DNA from: an uncultured Marinosulfonomonas sp.
GTDB lineage: Bacteria > Pseudomonadota > Alphaproteobacteria > Rhodobacterales > Rhodobacteraceae
NCBI GenBank assembly: GCA_947311455.1
Contig: CAMZKY010000236.1
Location: 1-6,819, forward strand
Direction: 5' to 3'
Length of the DNA stretch: 6,819 bases
Shown here piece after piece: positions 5,099-6,819 of this stretch (position 1 is its first letter; each line of letters opens with the position of its first letter). The notes under the pieces were generated by a model that was not told the DNA's origin, did not search any database, and saw only the letters and a list, made by a program, of their open reading frames with translations. The translations under genes and the position numbers were made by a program.

Positions 5099-6819
5099 AT
5101 GAGCGAAACATCTGACACCAATTACCGTGTGCTTGCCCGCAAGTATCGCCCAGAAAGCTTTGTTGATCTGGTTGGGCAGGATGCCATGGTGCGCACCCTG
5201 AAAAATGCGTTCGAGGCGGATCGTATTGCGCAGGCCTTTATCATGACAGGCATTCGCGGTACCGGTAAAACCACCACGGCAAGGATCATTGCCAAGGGGA
5301 TGAATTGCATCGGGCCGGATGGCAACGGCCACCCAACAACCGAGCCTTGTGGCGAATGCGAACACTGTGTGGCGATCATGGAAGGGCGTCATGTGGACGT
5401 GATGGAAATGGATGCCGCGTCGCGCACAGGGGTTGGCGATATTCGCGAGATCATCGACAGCGTGCATTACCGTGCCGCCTCGGCCCGCTATAAAATATAC
5501 ATCATCGATGAGGTTCACATGCTGTCCACCAATGCGTTTAACGCATTGCTGAAAACACTTGAGGAACCGCCCGAACACGTCAAATTTATCTTTGCCACCA
5601 CCGAAATCCGCAAGGTGCCAGTGACGGTGCTATCGCGCTGCCAACGGTTTGATTTGCGCCGGATTGAACCCGAGGTAATGATTGCCCTGCTGCAAAAAAT
5701 CGCAGGCGCCGAAGGGGCCGCGATTACTGATGAAGCGCTGGCATTGATCACCCGTGCCTCGGAAGGATCCGCGCGTGATGCCACATCTTTGCTGGATCAA
5801 GCCATCAGCCACGGCGCGGGCGAAACCACCGCCGATCAGGTGCGCGCCATGCTGGGGCTGGCCGACCGTGGGCGAGTGCTGGATTTGTTTGATATGATCA
5901 TGCGCGGCGACGCGGCAGCAGCATTGAACGAACTGTCCGGTCAATATGCCGACGGAGCTGACCCAATGGCCGTGCTGCGCGATCTGGCAGAAATCACCCA
6001 CTGGATTTCCGTGGTTAAAATCACCCCCGAAGCCGCCGAAGACCCAACTGTTTCGCCAGATGAACGTACACGTGGGCAAAAAATAGCGGGTGAATTACCC
6101 ATGCGGGTGATGGCGCGCATGTGGCAGATGCTGTTGAAATCATTGGAAGAAGTGGCAATGGCCCCGAACACGATGATGGCGGCAGAAATGGCTGTGATCC
6201 GGATGACCCATGTGGCCGATTTACCGTCACCCGAGGAACTGGTACGTAAATTAAAAGATGCAACACCCCCGCCTTCTAGTCCGGCGCCAAATCCAAGTGG
6301 TCGTGATGGTGCAGGTGGAACACAGGGTGGGCCGGCCCCTTCGGGGCACGGCGGTAGCTCGCTTCGCTCGCCTACCAGCCCCCCTTCCAGGGGGAGGGCA
6401 ACCGCGCTGGCAATGGCTGCACCTGCGGTTAATCCGTTGGCACATTACGCGCAGTTTCAGGACGTGATTGATCTAATTCGTGCCAATCGGGATGTGAAAT
6501 TACTGGTCGAAGTTGAGAGCGGTGTGCGGTTGGCAAATTACCAGCCTGGCCGCATTGAATTTGAACCTGCACCAAGCGCGAGTAGTGATTTGGCGCAACG
6601 GTTAGGCCAGCGCTTGCAGGGGTGGACAGGTGCGCGGTGGGCAGTAACGCTGGTAAACGAGGGCGGTGCACAAACCGTGGCCGAAGTTCGAAACTCCGAG
6701 GAACTGGCGCTAAAAACCGAAGCCATGGAGCACCCGTTAGTACAAGCCGTTTTAGCACAATTTCCCAAGGCTAAAATCACTAAAATCACCAGTTATAAAG
6801 AGCTAGAAGCAGAAGCAGC
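5099..6819 (+). CDS. dnaX: DNA polymerase III subunit tau/gamma (clamp loader ATPase), 3' end outside window, 573 codons seen
   Basis: DnaX is the ATPase of the clamp loader: it loads the beta sliding clamp, and full-length tau also links the polymerase and helicase at the fork. ATG 5099 (MSETSDTNYRVLARKYRP) follows GAGGG at 5091-5095, a rather tight spacing. Domain I shows Walker A GIRGTGKT at 51-58, the zinc cysteines 70, 84, 87 and 90, Walker B IIDEVH with Asp137, sensor 1 FATTE at 165-169, the arginine-finger motif SRC at 179-181, and sensor 2 GSARDA at 223-228. The collar (domain III) runs to about residue 387. A Pro/Gly/Ser-rich linker (about 388-445) then leads to the tau C-terminal domain, starting near HYAQFQDVIDLI at 449. 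The frame is still open at the window end, close to the expected C-terminus. No E. coli-type A AAA AAG frameshift site was seen. The linker carries a hairpin-rich block (6331-6399). Confidence 0.97.
   Translation, partial: MSETSDTNYRVLARKYRPESFVDLVGQDAMVRTLKNAFEADRIAQAFIMTGIRGTGKTTTARIIAKGMNCIGPDGNGHPTTEPCGECEHCVAIMEGRHVDVMEMDAASRTGVGDIREIIDSVHYRAASARYKIYIIDEVHMLSTNAFNALLKTLEEPPEHVKFIFATTEIRKVPVTVLSRCQRFDLRRIEPEVMIALLQKIAGAEGAAITDEALALITRASEGSARDATSLLDQAISHGAGETTADQVRAMLGLADRGRVLDLFDMIMRGDAAAALNELSGQYADGADPMAVLRDLAEITHWISVVKITPEAAEDPTVSPDERTRGQKIAGELPMRVMARMWQMLLKSLEEVAMAPNTMMAAEMAVIRMTHVADLPSPEELVRKLKDATPPPSSPAPNPSGRDGAGGTQGGPAPSGHGGSSLRSPTSPPSRGRATALAMAAPAVNPLAHYAQFQDVIDLIRANRDVKLLVEVESGVRLANYQPGRIEFEPAPSASSDLAQRLGQRLQGWTGARWAVTLVNEGGAQTVAEVRNSEELALKTEAMEHPLVQAVLAQFPKAKITKITSYKELEAEA
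6331..6399. repeat. GC-rich palindromic block inside the dnaX linker, repeat-element-like
   Basis: Three short hairpins follow one another: GCCCC-TTC-GGGGC (6335-6347), GGTAG (6353-6357) with CTACC (6372-6376), and CCCCCT-TCC-AGGGGG (6380-6394). GCTCGC occurs twice (6357-6362 and 6366-6371). It is translated in frame as low-complexity Gly/Ser/Pro/Arg. Base use differs sharply from the neighbouring dnaX sequence. Such blocks resemble the dispersed intergenic palindromic repeats of proteobacteria; copy number elsewhere in the genome could not be tested. Confidence 0.6.
6771..6788 (+). repeat. perfect 9-bp tandem duplication near the 3' end of dnaX
   Basis: CTAAAATCA occurs twice in direct succession (6771-6779 and 6780-6788), encoding Lys-Ile-Thr-Lys-Ile-Thr in the tau C-terminal domain. 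A multiple of three keeps the frame. Probably a recent slippage duplication. Confidence 0.7.

Noticed and set aside
4967..5578. 203-residue open frame on the minus strand
   Set aside because: It lies antisense to the well-supported start of dnaX, with no recognisable domain and His/Arg/Ala-rich shadow composition.
5630..6079. 149-residue minus-strand open frame inside dnaX
   Set aside because: Antisense to conserved dnaX sequence, with no family features.

Overview
The window reads as a stretch of a member of the Rhodobacterales (Alphaproteobacteria), probably a marine, Roseobacter-like lineage with moderate GC. Three things point there: the IlvD C-terminus and DnaX read like the Roseobacter forms; a pair of uncharacterised genes (905-2067) looks like one I know only from Rhodobacterales; and GANTC, the CcrM methylation site, is strongly depleted (8 copies counted by eye in 6.8 kb, against about 27 expected at random). 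No taxonomic search was possible.

Layout. Positions 1-822 hold the 3' half of ilvD (branched-chain amino acid synthesis), followed by a clear hairpin terminator (853-893). Positions 905-1669 and 1681-2067 are two co-directional, closely spaced genes of unknown function, probably one transcription unit. A GNAT acetyltransferase gene converges on them from the minus strand (2551 down to 1949 as read). Its last part looks frameshifted by one base: the next frame restores a family-like C-terminus and a stop at 2064-2066 that interlocks with the stop of the upstream pair in a shared TTAA. A divergent spacer (2552-2806) carries a cluster of three GANTC sites, a 10-bp palindrome and an inverted repeat next to the fadH ribosome binding site. 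Positions 2807-4834 hold fadH, 2,4-dienoyl-CoA reductase, complete with all expected cofactor and catalytic residues. A second spacer (4835-5098) has five 11-bp tandem repeats and two competing inverted repeats. From 5099 to the window end runs dnaX (clamp loader tau subunit), cut off before its stop. Its interdomain linker contains a GC-rich, hairpin-forming block resembling a dispersed palindromic repeat inserted in frame.

How the genes work together. There is no single pathway here: amino acid synthesis, unsaturated fatty acid beta-oxidation and DNA replication sit side by side as ordinary chromosomal neighbours. I see no phage, transposase, CRISPR, toxin-antitoxin or defence genes, and no convincing new multi-gene system. 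The most interesting items are the GNAT frameshift with interlocked stops, the GANTC cluster, the repeat-invaded dnaX linker, the structured dnaX upstream region and the conserved pair of unknown function.
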